A stretch of DNA of 64,000 bases from SAR324 cluster bacterium JCVI-SC AAA005 (GCA_000224765.2 AGAU01000132.1:1-64000); one strand, 5' to 3'. Numbered from the stretch's first letter, positions 1 through 8,980 are shown. Numbers and translations are program-made. The notes: generated by a model from the sequence alone, not told the origin.

Positions 1-780
1 TGTCGATTAAAACATTATTTGATTCAGTTGCTTCATAAAATGAAGTATTACAGTGAATCAAAATGATATTGAAATTTTATTTGAGCCTACTCCTTCATAA
101 TTTAAACAACGCTTAAACTCTAACGCCTTCTCTTTAGCACCAAATGAGATTCTTATCTCAAAGTAACAGACCCATAAGTCTCCTGTGAGAGAACGTGACT
201 AAGTAACGTTTATAGGAAAATCCAACTTCATCATAAGAATCTATTGGCTGAGCCAAGTATCGGAGCAGTTTCTCAAACATCATTTAACAGTCTAATCTGA
301 TTCTTCATTCCACACTAAATTCTACTTATATCTTCTGAGGAGTGCGGTTCTGCGGACCGCAGTAAGTGTAGCACTCAGTGCTATTGCAAGTTTTTTTCAG
401 GCACTTTCCAGGAGATACTACGAGATAGTATCACATAAATTTTTTCCCAAAAAATTCTGAAAAATAATATTTTTAGGAAGAATTTGGTTCTACTAATCCA
501 CATGAAAGCTCTTTCCATGAAACTTTACTGGGTGGATCGTCGAGATCTTGCCAAAAATTGACTACTCCAATCACTGATTTCAGATCAAGATCCTAAGCCT
601 AGTTCTCAGCGGAAGCAATCGCGCATAGTGCTACTGTAACTTCTCTGTTGGTACTCTTATTCGGAATAGGATAGCAGACAGAGTTTCAAAATCAGCTCAG
701 CTAAAATCTAGCTCGTATTTCTCAGGACGGCAATGAGTCAATCCAGTTATACATAGAATAGTACTCAGAGATAGAACTAA
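1..780. other. AT-rich stretch without a recognisable gene
   Basis: No open frame with protein-like composition is visible on either strand. Two inverted repeats stand out. One is TGCGGT/ACCGCA with a 7-base spacer at 343-361. The other is the palindrome TAGCACTCAGTGCTA at 369-383, followed seven bases later by a run of seven T at 391-397. The second could be a weak factor-independent terminator for a plus-strand transcript entering from outside the window, but no such gene is visible. The rest looks like long intergenic DNA downstream of the flagellar block. Confidence 0.5.
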
Positions 781-906
781 GTAGTACGGCTATTTTGAGA
801 TGTTCTGTGGTCAGTGGTCGGTAGGGATGTCCAACAACTCGAAGGGGTTTCGTTTGTGGCATCGGCAGGCGAGCACCCGATTGGTGGGCAAGCTGCAGTT
901 CGGTCA

Positions 907-925
907 GGCACCTCTCCGGGGTGCC
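907..925 (-). terminator. hairpin just downstream of the last fliS gene
   Basis: GGCACC and GGTGCC form a 6-bp stem with a 7-base loop, about 20 bases past the stop codon of the minus-strand fliS gene. No T run follows on the minus strand, so this could be a weak or Rho-assisted terminator or a 3' stability hairpin of the fliC-fliD-fliS transcript. Confidence 0.3.
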
Positions 926-946
926 CCCATTAGCATGTCAAAGACC

Positions 947-1396
947 TCATCCGTGCAGCCGAATCTTGCGCTGTCTGACGATCTCGTCATTAGCAGAAGT
1001 TTGATGCTTCTGCTGGCGCAGTTGAGCTTGCTGATCTTTCAATTGAGTCCAGCCATCGCGTAAATTCTGAGCGACTGTCAGGACTTCATCAACTATCGCA
1101 GCATCTTTTTTCAGGTTTGCTTCGATAACTCGGCCAATCATGAACACGTATAGGTTGCGCAGATTCTGCGCAACATTATTGCCTTCCTCAACTCGAAGGG
1201 TAACCAGTAGCTCGTTGACGATATCACGGCTACGTGTCAGGTAGTGATGTGCTCCTTCGTAATCTTTTTCGACAATTTTGCGCTGTCCCTTCCGTAAAAA
1301 GCGGGACAGTCCATCGTATAACAAAATAATCAGCGACAACTGATCCGAAGTCTGGATCTTTGTCTGATTGTAATTCTTGTACGGCAACTGGGCCAT
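947..1396 (-). CDS. fliS: flagellar export chaperone FliS, paralog 1
   Basis: 149 residues, close to the usual FliS length (about 130). FliS is a cytoplasmic helical-bundle chaperone that binds the C-terminus of flagellin and stops it polymerising before export. Family features are the N-terminal YKNYNQTKIQTSDQ segment, the LIILLYDGLSRFLRKG helix, and the NLYVFMIGRVIEANLKKD helix near residues 85-100. The tail after about residue 125 is rich in Q and K. A good Shine-Dalgarno (GAGGAAAGC before ATG) supports the start. It is the last gene of fliC, fliD, fliS, fliS, all on the minus strand. It differs strongly from the neighbouring fliS, so the two are diverged paralogs rather than a recent duplication. 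Confidence 0.9.
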   Translation of the reverse strand: MAQLPYKNYNQTKIQTSDQLSLIILLYDGLSRFLRKGQRKIVEKDYEGAHHYLTRSRDIVNELLVTLRVEEGNNVAQNLRNLYVFMIGRVIEANLKKDAAIVDEVLTVAQNLRDGWTQLKDQQAQLRQQKHQTSANDEIVRQRKIRLHG

Positions 1397-1519
1397 GCTT
1401 TCCTCTAGAAGACTTAGTTTTTAGAAACAATGATCGGAAGAAAATTTCACTATTTCTTTTATCGGTCTCTCTAGAGAAAAACTTTAGTACTCCTTCATAA
1501 GAAAGGTGGATTTTTTACT

Positions 1520-2050
1520 TCAACCTCTTAAATTGATTCTCCGCTCACCCGCTTGCGCTGGATTAGTTGGCTGTGGCCTTGGACTTCCTCCTAGTGCTGC
1601 CGCAGCGCGCGGTGCTGTTCTCGGCTGTGTTCCCATACTCGGCTGTGGCGTGGCAGCAGCAGGCTGAACTCCGGCGCTCTTCTTGCCAATGGCAACCCAA
1701 GCTTCACGTAATTCCATCAATAGTTTGCGGACAAGCAACGCAGGCTCAGGATTCTTGCTCATATTTGATTCAATCAACTGCCCGAACATGTAGCTATAGA
1801 GCGAACGCAGATTTTTAGCGACCTCACCACCTTTGTCCATGTTGAGCGAGGCCATCAACTCTGCGACAATGTTTTTACTCTTAACTAGGTGAGTGTGAGT
1901 CTTTTCCACATTACCCAGACGCATCTGCTCCACGCCGAAGGTAATATTCTTGATCGCCCCATCGTAAAGCATCACGATCAGCTTATTCTGGTCCATCGTA
2001 TTGACCGAAGCCCGCTTGTAGGCGTTCTGATACTTCCCGTACGCACTCAT
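1520..2050 (-). CDS. fliS: flagellar export chaperone FliS, paralog 2
   Basis: 176 residues. The FliS helical-bundle core occupies about residues 1-125, with YGKYQNAYKRASVNTMDQNK, LIVMLYDGAIKNI and LRSLYSYMFGQLIESN. It is followed by a roughly 50-residue Pro/Ala/Gln-rich, probably disordered tail that ordinary FliS lacks. It lies 41 bases after the fliD stop codon and is preceded by AAGGA at a good distance from the ATG. The predicted role is cytoplasmic chaperone for flagellin. With two FliS proteins, one may serve another exported partner; that is inference. Confidence 0.92.
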   Translation of the reverse strand: MSAYGKYQNAYKRASVNTMDQNKLIVMLYDGAIKNITFGVEQMRLGNVEKTHTHLVKSKNIVAELMASLNMDKGGEVAKNLRSLYSYMFGQLIESNMSKNPEPALLVRKLLMELREAWVAIGKKSAGVQPAAATPQPSMGTQPRTAPRAAAALGGSPRPQPTNPAQAGERRINLRG

Positions 2051-2091
2051 GACTTTCCTTGGGTTGATACGTTCACAAACCTGCTCTACTA

Positions 2092-5000
2092 CTACTCTTT
2101 CTTTTCCCCACCTTTGCTGCCGTTGAGAGCAGACAACTGCTGTGTGAGATAGCTCTGCTGGGCCTTCAGACGGCCCATCGTGTTATCCAATTTGGCAAAC
2201 TTGATCTGCAGGGACTCTTGCTTATTACTAATTCGTTCGTTGAGCGTTTTGATCTGCTTATCATAAGATTGGAGCTGCTCGCTCAAGTCATTCGTTACTT
2301 GCTTTAGGTCTCCTCCAGCCGGATCAGTGATTCGTCGTAGAATATCCTTCAACTGCACTGCAATGCCCTTGGTTACCACTACGTTCGCTTCTGGCTCTCC
2401 GGCTTGGACCTGATCTTCGGGGAGGGTAACAAAGAGCCTCAAGCCCTCAGCTTCGCTTTCATCTGCTCCAACCAGCAACTGTCCTCGACCCGCTGCTTCA
2501 ACACCATCGATGGTACCAACCACATCTTCTCCAGTTTTGGCATCGTACATCCCTAATCCCAGCCCAGAGAGACTCTTTTCCTCACCTGCCTCAATCTCCA
2601 GAGTTGACTTGGAGCCATAGATGTCAGAGATAAACTGCAAACCTTCTTCTTTGACTTCCACTCGGATACTACGCGTTCCTAATACTCGGTCTTGGCGGAG
2701 TTGCGATTGGATCTCGCGAGCTAGTGAAGCTGGTGTGTAAGTGCCCTCGCGCATTTCAATGAGTTCTGAACGCTTGTTGCCACTCGAAAGATAGAAGGCA
2801 TTGTTGCTAGAGTTGATCAGAACTGTGCTCGGTAGCGAGCCTCCTGTTAAAGTCCCTCTAGTTGCCACCTTGCTGACTTCGACATCATACCCTTCCGGAT
2901 TTATCTGTGTCTTATCAGTCAAGCCTACAAACGCTACGCCTGGCGCATCAGAATCACCATTGCTGCGAAAAACATTGGCTACCAGCTCAAAGTTTTCTGC
3001 AATTTTCTCACTCAGTTTGTTCTCATCAACAGACATGACACCTTTGTCATTGATGCGAATTCCTAGAGCGAAGAGCATGTTGTCTGTCTGTGGCAAACCA
3101 GGCACTGAACCAATAGTTGTTGTTGCAATTTCACTGGTCATCTGGGCTACGTTTCGATCGCTCAATAAGGGAGCTGCCGTTTGTGTCGCAGCATCGTATT
3201 TGGTCACTTCCGTTGCAGTAGCATTAAATGTGTTGTAAGCATCGACAAAATTGATAATGCTCTCGTGAGCCACCTCTGTGTTATCGGATACTGAAATCGT
3301 GATCGGTTCTTCACTAGAATCTAAGATTTCCATCCGAAGTCCTGGAACCAGGTCCTCAACCATATTATTGTCCCGCCGAATCTCCAGGCCTCCACCTTCC
3401 CGAGTTGCTCCAAGCCGTAACACCAAGTCCTTAGCTTCTCGAACCGTTGCTGTCGTAGCACTGATCTCAAATTTATCACCTGCGAGTAACTCTCCTTCTC
3501 CGAGCATCAAAGACAATCCTGAATCGAAGGGAATTGCATCACCCGGCTGATAGTTGAGTCCAAAGTCGAGCTTACCCTCATTGCCCTTATCGTCTTCCCA
3601 CTTCACCTCCAACTCTGTCGTCACCCCGACATTCCCTCGATCTGTAACAGTGAATGTATAGTTCTTATTTTCACCAGACATGTAGTCGCCGCTGATTGCG
3701 ATCGGTGCAGTACTGAAGACTTCATTACTTTGGATGCCATCATCCAGGGAACCATAGCGACTTCTTGGCTTGCCTCCACTCTCTTCAAGAGCTTCTTCTA
3801 ATTCGTCTTCGTCAAATTCATAGGGCTCAAATTTGAGGAATTCGTCAACTTTGCCTGAGCTTACCTTGCTGTTGCTTTCACTCTCTTTTTCTTGCCACCA
3901 GAAATTAACCGCTTCAGGATCACTCTTTGGCTCTACTTGAATGGTTGCAGTGTCACCATCTGAGACCAAGCCTGCTGGAACTTTGATCGAGAGCCCGTTA
4001 CCAATTGAGAGAACTCCATCTCCCTTACCACCACCAAATTCCAAGTTGAATAGTTCTTCTCCATCTTTGGCGTCATAGGCTGTTGCTGATTCCGAAGATC
4101 CCTCGCCACCAGTACTAAAGTACGGCTCAGAGACCCGCAATTTCCCGTTCATCCCACTTTCAGTAAATTCATAGTGTAGATAAAGCGGTTGTGCACCACC
4201 TACCTGACCAGAACCTTCGATACGGAAGATAACCGTGTCTTCTTCTTCTCCTGTGTATTCTCCGAAGACATACATCCCACTACCTTCAGCTCTTGACTGC
4301 CAGTCTGTTGGAGGGTCAACTTTTGCCGCGCGCTCTCCTTCATCTAACCACCACATTGCTGGAGATTTTTCTGTATGGGCCTTGATCTGAAGAGAGTCGC
4401 CACTGACCACCTCACCTTGGCTCAGTCGCAAGCTCAGCCCATCTGCGAGTTCCAGTGCATCCCCAGCTCGATAATTAAATTTATTGATGCGAAACTCTCC
4501 AGTCCTACCGAGCTCATCTTCCCATGCCAGTACTACATCATTCTCACCTGGTATGACTCCAGCCTGAATGACCTGTATCGTAAAAGTGTTGTCTTCTGTT
4601 CCAGTATAATTACCTGTGACTTCCGTAATCGGTGTTGAACTCATCAGATTTTCGCCAAGAGCCGCGTCTTCTAGTGTGCGGCGACGCATCACTCCATCCC
4701 ATTCAGCCTCCTCATCATACTTGTTGCTAAAATCCAGAATCGGAACATTTTCTTCGCTGCTTTCGAGCTTCACTTCGATCTGAATCGCTCCTCCGGCTCC
4801 CTTTCGCTCACTAGTTAGCAGCAACCGGAAGGGCTTATCTCCGTAAGTTTCTGCTACAAAAGCTTCCACTTCAGCTCCTGAGTCGTTGATCGCGTCACGA
4901 ATACCTTCTAAAGTGTTGTTTTCTTCGGTGACATTGATGAATATCGGTGTGTCTCCATCTTCTTCGCCAACTTGAATCTTGATCACACCTGTCCCAAAGA

Positions 5001-5367
5001 CTGCATCTTTGCTTTTAAATCCTGGTGAATTCAGTTGATGTGCAGTGGCAATTGAGTCAATAGAAATGGTTGTCTTGCCTGGATCTGCGGAAGCTCCTCC
5101 AGTAACTGTCACGATGTCTGGCTTGCTGGAAGTAATTTTCTTGGCCTCCCAAATGTCTTTTCGGTCCAGAGAATCAACAGTATCTTTGAGCTTGTTGATT
5201 TCTGTTTGCAGCGCAGCCCAAGCATCCACTTGTTGGAGTTTTTCTTCCTTGCGTTGCTCTACTGGCTGTAGCCGACGTTTTTCAATCTTGATGAAGCGGT
5301 CAATGATTTCAGAGGTGTTGAGCTTTGAGCCCAATCCCATGACCGCATTCGGGTTCATCTCTGCCAA
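2092..5367 (-). CDS. fliD: flagellar filament cap protein FliD, extra-long with tandem inserted domains
   Basis: 1091 residues, about twice the usual FliD. The cap protein sits at the filament tip and guides flagellin assembly. The conserved N-terminus (residues 1-75: GLGSKLNTSEIIDRFIKIEK and a coiled coil) and C-terminus (roughly 980-1080, coiled coil ending in LKAQQSYLTQQLSALNG) are present. Residues 640-760 hold the usual core, including ESIINFVDAYNTF. Between them are three related beta-type units at about 245-333, 365-481 and 552-640. They share a G-x-Y-x-G start, a W/Y-E-D/F-x-x-G strand, Y-x-x-GDA, GLSL and a final GD-x-x-x-I strand. The start is TTG at 5367 behind GGGAGG; ATG at 5358 is an alternative. 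The extra domains probably project outward as surface domains (inference). Confidence 0.93.
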   Translation of the reverse strand: MAEMNPNAVMGLGSKLNTSEIIDRFIKIEKRRLQPVEQRKEEKLQQVDAWAALQTEINKLKDTVDSLDRKDIWEAKKITSSKPDIVTVTGGASADPGKTTISIDSIATAHQLNSPGFKSKDAVFGTGVIKIQVGEEDGDTPIFINVTEENNTLEGIRDAINDSGAEVEAFVAETYGDKPFRLLLTSERKGAGGAIQIEVKLESSEENVPILDFSNKYDEEAEWDGVMRRRTLEDAALGENLMSSTPITEVTGNYTGTEDNTFTIQVIQAGVIPGENDVVLAWEDELGRTGEFRINKFNYRAGDALELADGLSLRLSQGEVVSGDSLQIKAHTEKSPAMWWLDEGERAAKVDPPTDWQSRAEGSGMYVFGEYTGEEEDTVIFRIEGSGQVGGAQPLYLHYEFTESGMNGKLRVSEPYFSTGGEGSSESATAYDAKDGEELFNLEFGGGKGDGVLSIGNGLSIKVPAGLVSDGDTATIQVEPKSDPEAVNFWWQEKESESNSKVSSGKVDEFLKFEPYEFDEDELEEALEESGGKPRSRYGSLDDGIQSNEVFSTAPIAISGDYMSGENKNYTFTVTDRGNVGVTTELEVKWEDDKGNEGKLDFGLNYQPGDAIPFDSGLSLMLGEGELLAGDKFEISATTATVREAKDLVLRLGATREGGGLEIRRDNNMVEDLVPGLRMEILDSSEEPITISVSDNTEVAHESIINFVDAYNTFNATATEVTKYDAATQTAAPLLSDRNVAQMTSEIATTTIGSVPGLPQTDNMLFALGIRINDKGVMSVDENKLSEKIAENFELVANVFRSNGDSDAPGVAFVGLTDKTQINPEGYDVEVSKVATRGTLTGGSLPSTVLINSSNNAFYLSSGNKRSELIEMREGTYTPASLAREIQSQLRQDRVLGTRSIRVEVKEEGLQFISDIYGSKSTLEIEAGEEKSLSGLGLGMYDAKTGEDVVGTIDGVEAAGRGQLLVGADESEAEGLRLFVTLPEDQVQAGEPEANVVVTKGIAVQLKDILRRITDPAGGDLKQVTNDLSEQLQSYDKQIKTLNERISNKQESLQIKFAKLDNTMGRLKAQQSYLTQQLSALNGSKGGEKKE

Positions 5368-5396
5368 GAGACCTCCCTAATCTGTATGGGTGAGGG

Positions 5397-5438
5397 TGTC
5401 AGTAGCCACTGGCTCTGACAGGTGTCGCATCGTGCGAC
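5397..5438 (-). other. two strong hairpins between fliC and fliD
   Basis: The first is TGTCAG/CTGACA (5397-5402 with 5415-5420) enclosing AGCC/GGCT around a 3-base loop. The second, four bases later, is GTCGCATCGTGCGAC (5424-5438), a perfect 6-bp stem with a 3-base loop. Neither is followed by a T run on the minus strand. They lie in the 158-base fliC-fliD gap and could be a partial terminator or an mRNA-stabilising structure that makes flagellin mRNA more abundant than fliD mRNA. Confidence 0.45.
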
Positions 5439-5525
5439 TGATTGTGGGCTCATTCGACACTCACTGTCAACTACTCTTGTATAGGTGAATTCTCACCGGC
5501 TTAGTTCAAAAACGTTGTTTCTGCA

Positions 5526-7271
5526 TCAGGCTCGCTCCAACAAGGTCAAAACCGACTGCGGTACCTGGTTGGCTTGAGCCAGCATTGCTGTACCAGAAGA
5601 CATCAAGATCTGGTTACGTACCAGACTACTCATCTCTTCAGCCATATCGGCATCAGCCAATGTAGACTCTGCAGAAACAAGGTTTTCTCGGGTCACTCGC
5701 AAACTGCTTAGGTTTGATTCCAAAGCATTTTTCTGGAAAGAACCTAGATCTCCTCGCAAACTAGAAATCTCACTAACTGCGACGTCGATTAGTTTCAAGG
5801 CATCTTGAGCTGAATCAACATCCAAAACCTCAATATCATTCAAGCTACGGAATTGGCTATCATTGTCGATATTCCGCGCCAGCTTGGTTGGACTAATGCT
5901 CTGGATAGAGATCTTCCGTTGTTGCCCCTCACTGGGTCCGACCTGGAATGCCAAAGATCGTTGAGAGACATGCACGTAGCCATCGATATCCTCTCCAACC
6001 ATCGCACTACGCTCCATCTGGCGTAGCAGAGTTCCGGCAATTTTGTTTTCACGGCGGTTGAAGACTTCATAAATAATGTCATCAGGTTCCCCACCATAAC
6101 GAACTGTCACGCCTTCTCCAACTGTGCCAGGAGCTGCACTCAATAATTGTCCGCGTCCAACAGCCGGCTCTCCACCATCAAATTCAGGGTTGCCTCCAAT
6201 CGTTCCTTCAACGTCGCGTCCAGGGATAGCAGTTACCGCCTTATTGGCTGGTGTATCCATATTGAAGAAATCGTCAACCTCTGTGGTGACTGTAAAGGTT
6301 GGCTCGCTACCGTACTCTCGGTGACGAATAACAATCACTTCTTCATTAGCTAATTTGTTGAACTCGCTAAGAATTTCCTCACTGGGATACTGCTCAAGCT
6401 TGTTCAAGACATCTTCCAAGTTGTTGAAGTCAGAAAGGGTCTCACCCAATGTATCCAATGGTTTGTAGACCATGACTTCGAGATTCAGACCGGCCTGGTC
6501 AATCTGGCGTTGCATTTCGTTGGCAACAAGTTGCTGTAGAGCTAGTTCTGTCTTTTCCTTAAATCCAGGCTCTTTGCTTGTATTTGCAGCCTGGAGCAAG
6601 CGCTCAACATCTCGATAGAGATCCAAGTTGTCTCGAACATTGACTTCTACAGTTCGACCGCCTTCACTGATGACGAAAGATTTGTAGATGTCTTCCATAG
6701 CCAAGGTGTTTTCTGCTACCGCCATTGACCGAGTCGCAGGCTGAGTAATATTGATCTTGTAGCCTTCAGCTGGAGAAGCTTTTGTGAATTCCTTAGCTTC
6801 CACGAAGTCCATTCCATCACCTACAGCAACTCCACTGACGGAATTGCTACCATCTAACAAGGTACGGGTTCCAAACTGAGTATTTTTGGCAATGTTGCTC
6901 AAGGTCACCAAGAGGTTTTCAATTTCACCCTGGTTGGCCTGCAACATCTTTGCATCGTTGGTTGCTTCGTTTGCGGAATGTACTGCAAGTTGACGGAGAT
7001 TAATGAGAATAGAGCTAACTTCACTCAGAGCACCTTCGGTGGTCTGAATCATAGAGATGGAAGTTTCGGAATTTCGAATCGATTGTTCCAGGCCAGTAAT
7101 TTGCGCCTTCATCTGCTCTGAAATCACTAGTTCTGCTGGGCCGTCAGCTGCTCTATTCAATCGACGCCCTGAGGAGAGACGCTCTAGATTGCCGCTGAGT
7201 TCTTTCTCGGTGTGATTCAGATGGCGCAAGGCGTTTAGTGCTGCGACGTTTGAATTGACCCGAAGTGCCAT
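5526..7271 (-). CDS. fliC: flagellin
   Basis: 581 residues from the ATG at 7271. The N-terminal D0/D1 region is classic (MALRVNSNVAALNALRHL, then LSSGRRLNRAADGPAELVIS), and so is the C-terminus (SALRVTR-like helix, MLAQANQVPQSVLTLLERA). Residues roughly 175-480 are a long variable D2/D3-type insert, mostly surface-exposed in assembled filaments. An open frame extends upstream to 7376, but the sigma-28-type promoter at 7325-7351 and AGGA before 7271 fix the start at 7271. Flagellin is exported by the flagellar type III system and polymerises into the filament. Two FliS chaperone genes and fliD follow on the same strand. Confidence 0.96.
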   Translation of the reverse strand: MALRVNSNVAALNALRHLNHTEKELSGNLERLSSGRRLNRAADGPAELVISEQMKAQITGLEQSIRNSETSISMIQTTEGALSEVSSILINLRQLAVHSANEATNDAKMLQANQGEIENLLVTLSNIAKNTQFGTRTLLDGSNSVSGVAVGDGMDFVEAKEFTKASPAEGYKINITQPATRSMAVAENTLAMEDIYKSFVISEGGRTVEVNVRDNLDLYRDVERLLQAANTSKEPGFKEKTELALQQLVANEMQRQIDQAGLNLEVMVYKPLDTLGETLSDFNNLEDVLNKLEQYPSEEILSEFNKLANEEVIVIRHREYGSEPTFTVTTEVDDFFNMDTPANKAVTAIPGRDVEGTIGGNPEFDGGEPAVGRGQLLSAAPGTVGEGVTVRYGGEPDDIIYEVFNRRENKIAGTLLRQMERSAMVGEDIDGYVHVSQRSLAFQVGPSEGQQRKISIQSISPTKLARNIDNDSQFRSLNDIEVLDVDSAQDALKLIDVAVSEISSLRGDLGSFQKNALESNLSSLRVTRENLVSAESTLADADMAEEMSSLVRNQILMSSGTAMLAQANQVPQSVLTLLERA

Positions 7272-7324
7272 TGAGATTCCTGACTCAAAAGGGGAACGAC
7301 GAAAACGAAATCCATTTGCGATTA

Positions 7325-7351
7325 TTATCGACGCCGGAGAAAATTTCTTTA
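7325..7351 (-). promoter_or_regulatory. sigma-28 (FliA) type promoter of fliC
   Basis: On the minus strand the sequence reads TAAAGAAA, 11 bases, GTCGATAA. The classical FliA consensus is TAAAGTTT, 11 bases, GCCGATAA. Spacing is exact and 13 of 16 positions match. It lies 54 bases upstream of the flagellin ATG, so flagellin is probably a class III flagellar gene. Confidence 0.85.
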
Positions 7352-7465
7352 GCGTTTTTTGGCTCGGCGCTTCCAATGCACTGAATGCCTGATGAACATA
7401 TCGACCAGTACTTAGATTTCTTTAGTCTTTTTTTTCTTCTCTCAGATTCTTTTGTTTCCCAGAAG

Positions 7466-8539
7466 ATGCTACCTATCGAATTGTCTCAGCTACAGAACGC
7501 CTTGCTCACCTGGTTTGCAGAGCACCAGCGAGATCTCCCTTGGCGAAAAAACTACAAAGCCTACGGGGTCTGGATCTCTGAGATGATGCTGCAGCAAACT
7601 CGTGTGGCAACCGTCCTTGACTACTATGACCGCTGGATGAGTGCTCTACCGAGTATCCCATCTGTAGCCACGGCAGAGGAAGGTACGATTTTCAAACTCT
7701 GGGAGGGCCTTGGTTACTACGCACGGGCTCGCAACATTCATCGGGCAGCTAAACAAATCTGTGAACAGCACGCCGGTGAATTTCCCAACGACTATGAAGC
7801 TATTCGGCAGCTTCCTGGGATTGGACCCTACACCGCTGGAGCGATTACAAGCATTGCTTTCGAGCAAGATCGTCCAATTGTTGATGGCAACGTGATCCGT
7901 GTACTTTGTCGGTTGCTCAACCTAGATGCTGATCCAAAAGCTGGCTCCACCCAAAAAAAACTTTGGCAAGTGGCTACTGATTGGCTCCCAAAAGGACGTG
8001 CCCGCAACTTCAACCAAGGACTAATGGAGTTGGGAGCAACAGTATGTTACATACAGCAACCGAGTTGTTTGCTCTGTCCGATACAGCCTCACTGCCAAGC
8101 ATATATTCACCAGACCACGGCAAAGATTCCTCGCCGTGTTCAACGAAAAGCACCTACCCCTGTAACAAAAGCTGTGCTGGTACTCGTGTGCGAGAATAAA
8201 GTACTACTGCGACGTCCAGAACAAGGTTTGATGCAAGGTCTTTGGGCATTTCCAGAAACTCTTGTGAATGAAGAAGAGCCCTTGGTAGAGTTGCAGGCCG
8301 AATGGCAGCGCCGTAATCGGCCCAACTTCCAACTACAAACAAATTGGCCTACCTTGACTCATGTCTACACAACTTTTCTAGCGACCCTGCATCCTTTTTA
8401 TTGTACGCTGACATCCATTCAGGATGATTTTACTTTGGAGGCAGAAGAACAGTGGCATCCTCTGCCAAGTCTTCAAAAACTCGCCATGGCAAAAGCACAC
8501 GGACGGCTACGTCAAAGCCTACTGAATCAAAATGATTAG
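7466..8539 (+). CDS. mutY: A/G-specific adenine DNA glycosylase
   Basis: 357 residues from ATG 7466. MutY removes adenine mispaired with 8-oxoguanine. The helix-hairpin-helix reads LPGIGPYTAGAI (about 116-127). The catalytic pair is Glu39 (ISEMMLQQT) and Asp140 (IVDGNVIRV). Four Cys bind the [4Fe-4S] cluster in C-x6-C-x2-C-x5-C spacing (Cys194, 201, 204, 210). A C-terminal MutT-like domain (about 230-350) recognises 8-oxoG. An upstream in-frame ATG at 7385 would add 27 hydrophobic residues not usual in MutY, so 7466 is preferred. It is divergent from fliC. Confidence 0.95.
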   Translation: MLPIELSQLQNALLTWFAEHQRDLPWRKNYKAYGVWISEMMLQQTRVATVLDYYDRWMSALPSIPSVATAEEGTIFKLWEGLGYYARARNIHRAAKQICEQHAGEFPNDYEAIRQLPGIGPYTAGAITSIAFEQDRPIVDGNVIRVLCRLLNLDADPKAGSTQKKLWQVATDWLPKGRARNFNQGLMELGATVCYIQQPSCLLCPIQPHCQAYIHQTTAKIPRRVQRKAPTPVTKAVLVLVCENKVLLRRPEQGLMQGLWAFPETLVNEEEPLVELQAEWQRRNRPNFQLQTNWPTLTHVYTTFLATLHPFYCTLTSIQDDFTLEAEEQWHPLPSLQKLAMAKAHGRLRQSLLNQND

Positions 8540-8547
8540 GACTCCTC

Positions 8548-8742
8548 ATGACATTTTTAGAGTTGCATCAGCATCTGGAAGAGAGAGGATTTCGGCTACG
8601 CTGGGAACATGGTAGCCAACGTACCTATTATAAGGTGAGAGCAAAGTGGCTCATTCGTTTAGACTACCGACCCAAACAAAGTGTCCCACAGGGTATTAAA
8701 AAATATTTGTTAGATCTGCTGATTCGAGAAAACCATGCTTGA
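8548..8742 (+). CDS. HicA-like mRNA interferase toxin, possibly inactive
   Basis: 64 residues, the size of HicA toxins, which have a double-stranded-RNA-binding-like fold and cleave mRNA. The family pattern is visible: an N-terminal helix (FLELHQHLEERGFRLRW), a GS turn, a beta strand, and a C-terminal P-x-G-x-x-K-x-x-L helix (VPQGIKKYLLDLLI). In characterised HicA proteins a catalytic His follows the GS at +1 or +2 (GSHH or GSNH). Here the sequence is HGSQRTYY, so no His is at those positions, although one precedes the G. It overlaps the HicB-like gene by 8 bases, as in hicAB operons. Toxicity is uncertain. Confidence 0.7.
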   Translation: MTFLELHQHLEERGFRLRWEHGSQRTYYKVRAKWLIRLDYRPKQSVPQGIKKYLLDLLIRENHA

Positions 8743-8980
8743 TCTTCCCTACAGTCTGATCATCGAAGCTACTGAAGATCCAATCATCTTTGGATTTTTC
8801 TCAGAGGAACTCTCCGGATTCACGGGAGTAGGGCACTCAATTGAAGACTGCCTGTATAAGGCACGATGGGGAATGCAGAATCACGTTGCCCTATTGCGTG
8901 ACCAAGGACTACCCGTTCCTCCTGAAAACCCAGACCCTCAGGTGTTGATTCGCAATGAAACACCACAACTGCTGGCCTAA
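8735..8980 (+). CDS. HicB-like antitoxin
   Basis: 81 residues with the partial RNase H-like fold of HicB/UPF0150: YSLIIEATEDPIIFGFFSEELSGFTG, then GHSIEDCLYKARWGMQNHVALL, then PVPPENP, matching the family's SIEEAL helix and PxP end. It appears to lack the C-terminal helix-turn-helix or ribbon-helix-helix DNA-binding domain of larger HicB proteins. It overlaps the HicA-like gene by 8 bases and presumably binds and neutralises it. It could instead be an orphan-type regulator if the toxin is dead. Confidence 0.7.
   Translation: MLDLPYSLIIEATEDPIIFGFFSEELSGFTGVGHSIEDCLYKARWGMQNHVALLRDQGLPVPPENPDPQVLIRNETPQLLA

Noticed and set aside
800..1063. Plus-strand open frame overlapping fliS
   Set aside because: It is antisense to a clear FliS gene and has no domain-like sequence.
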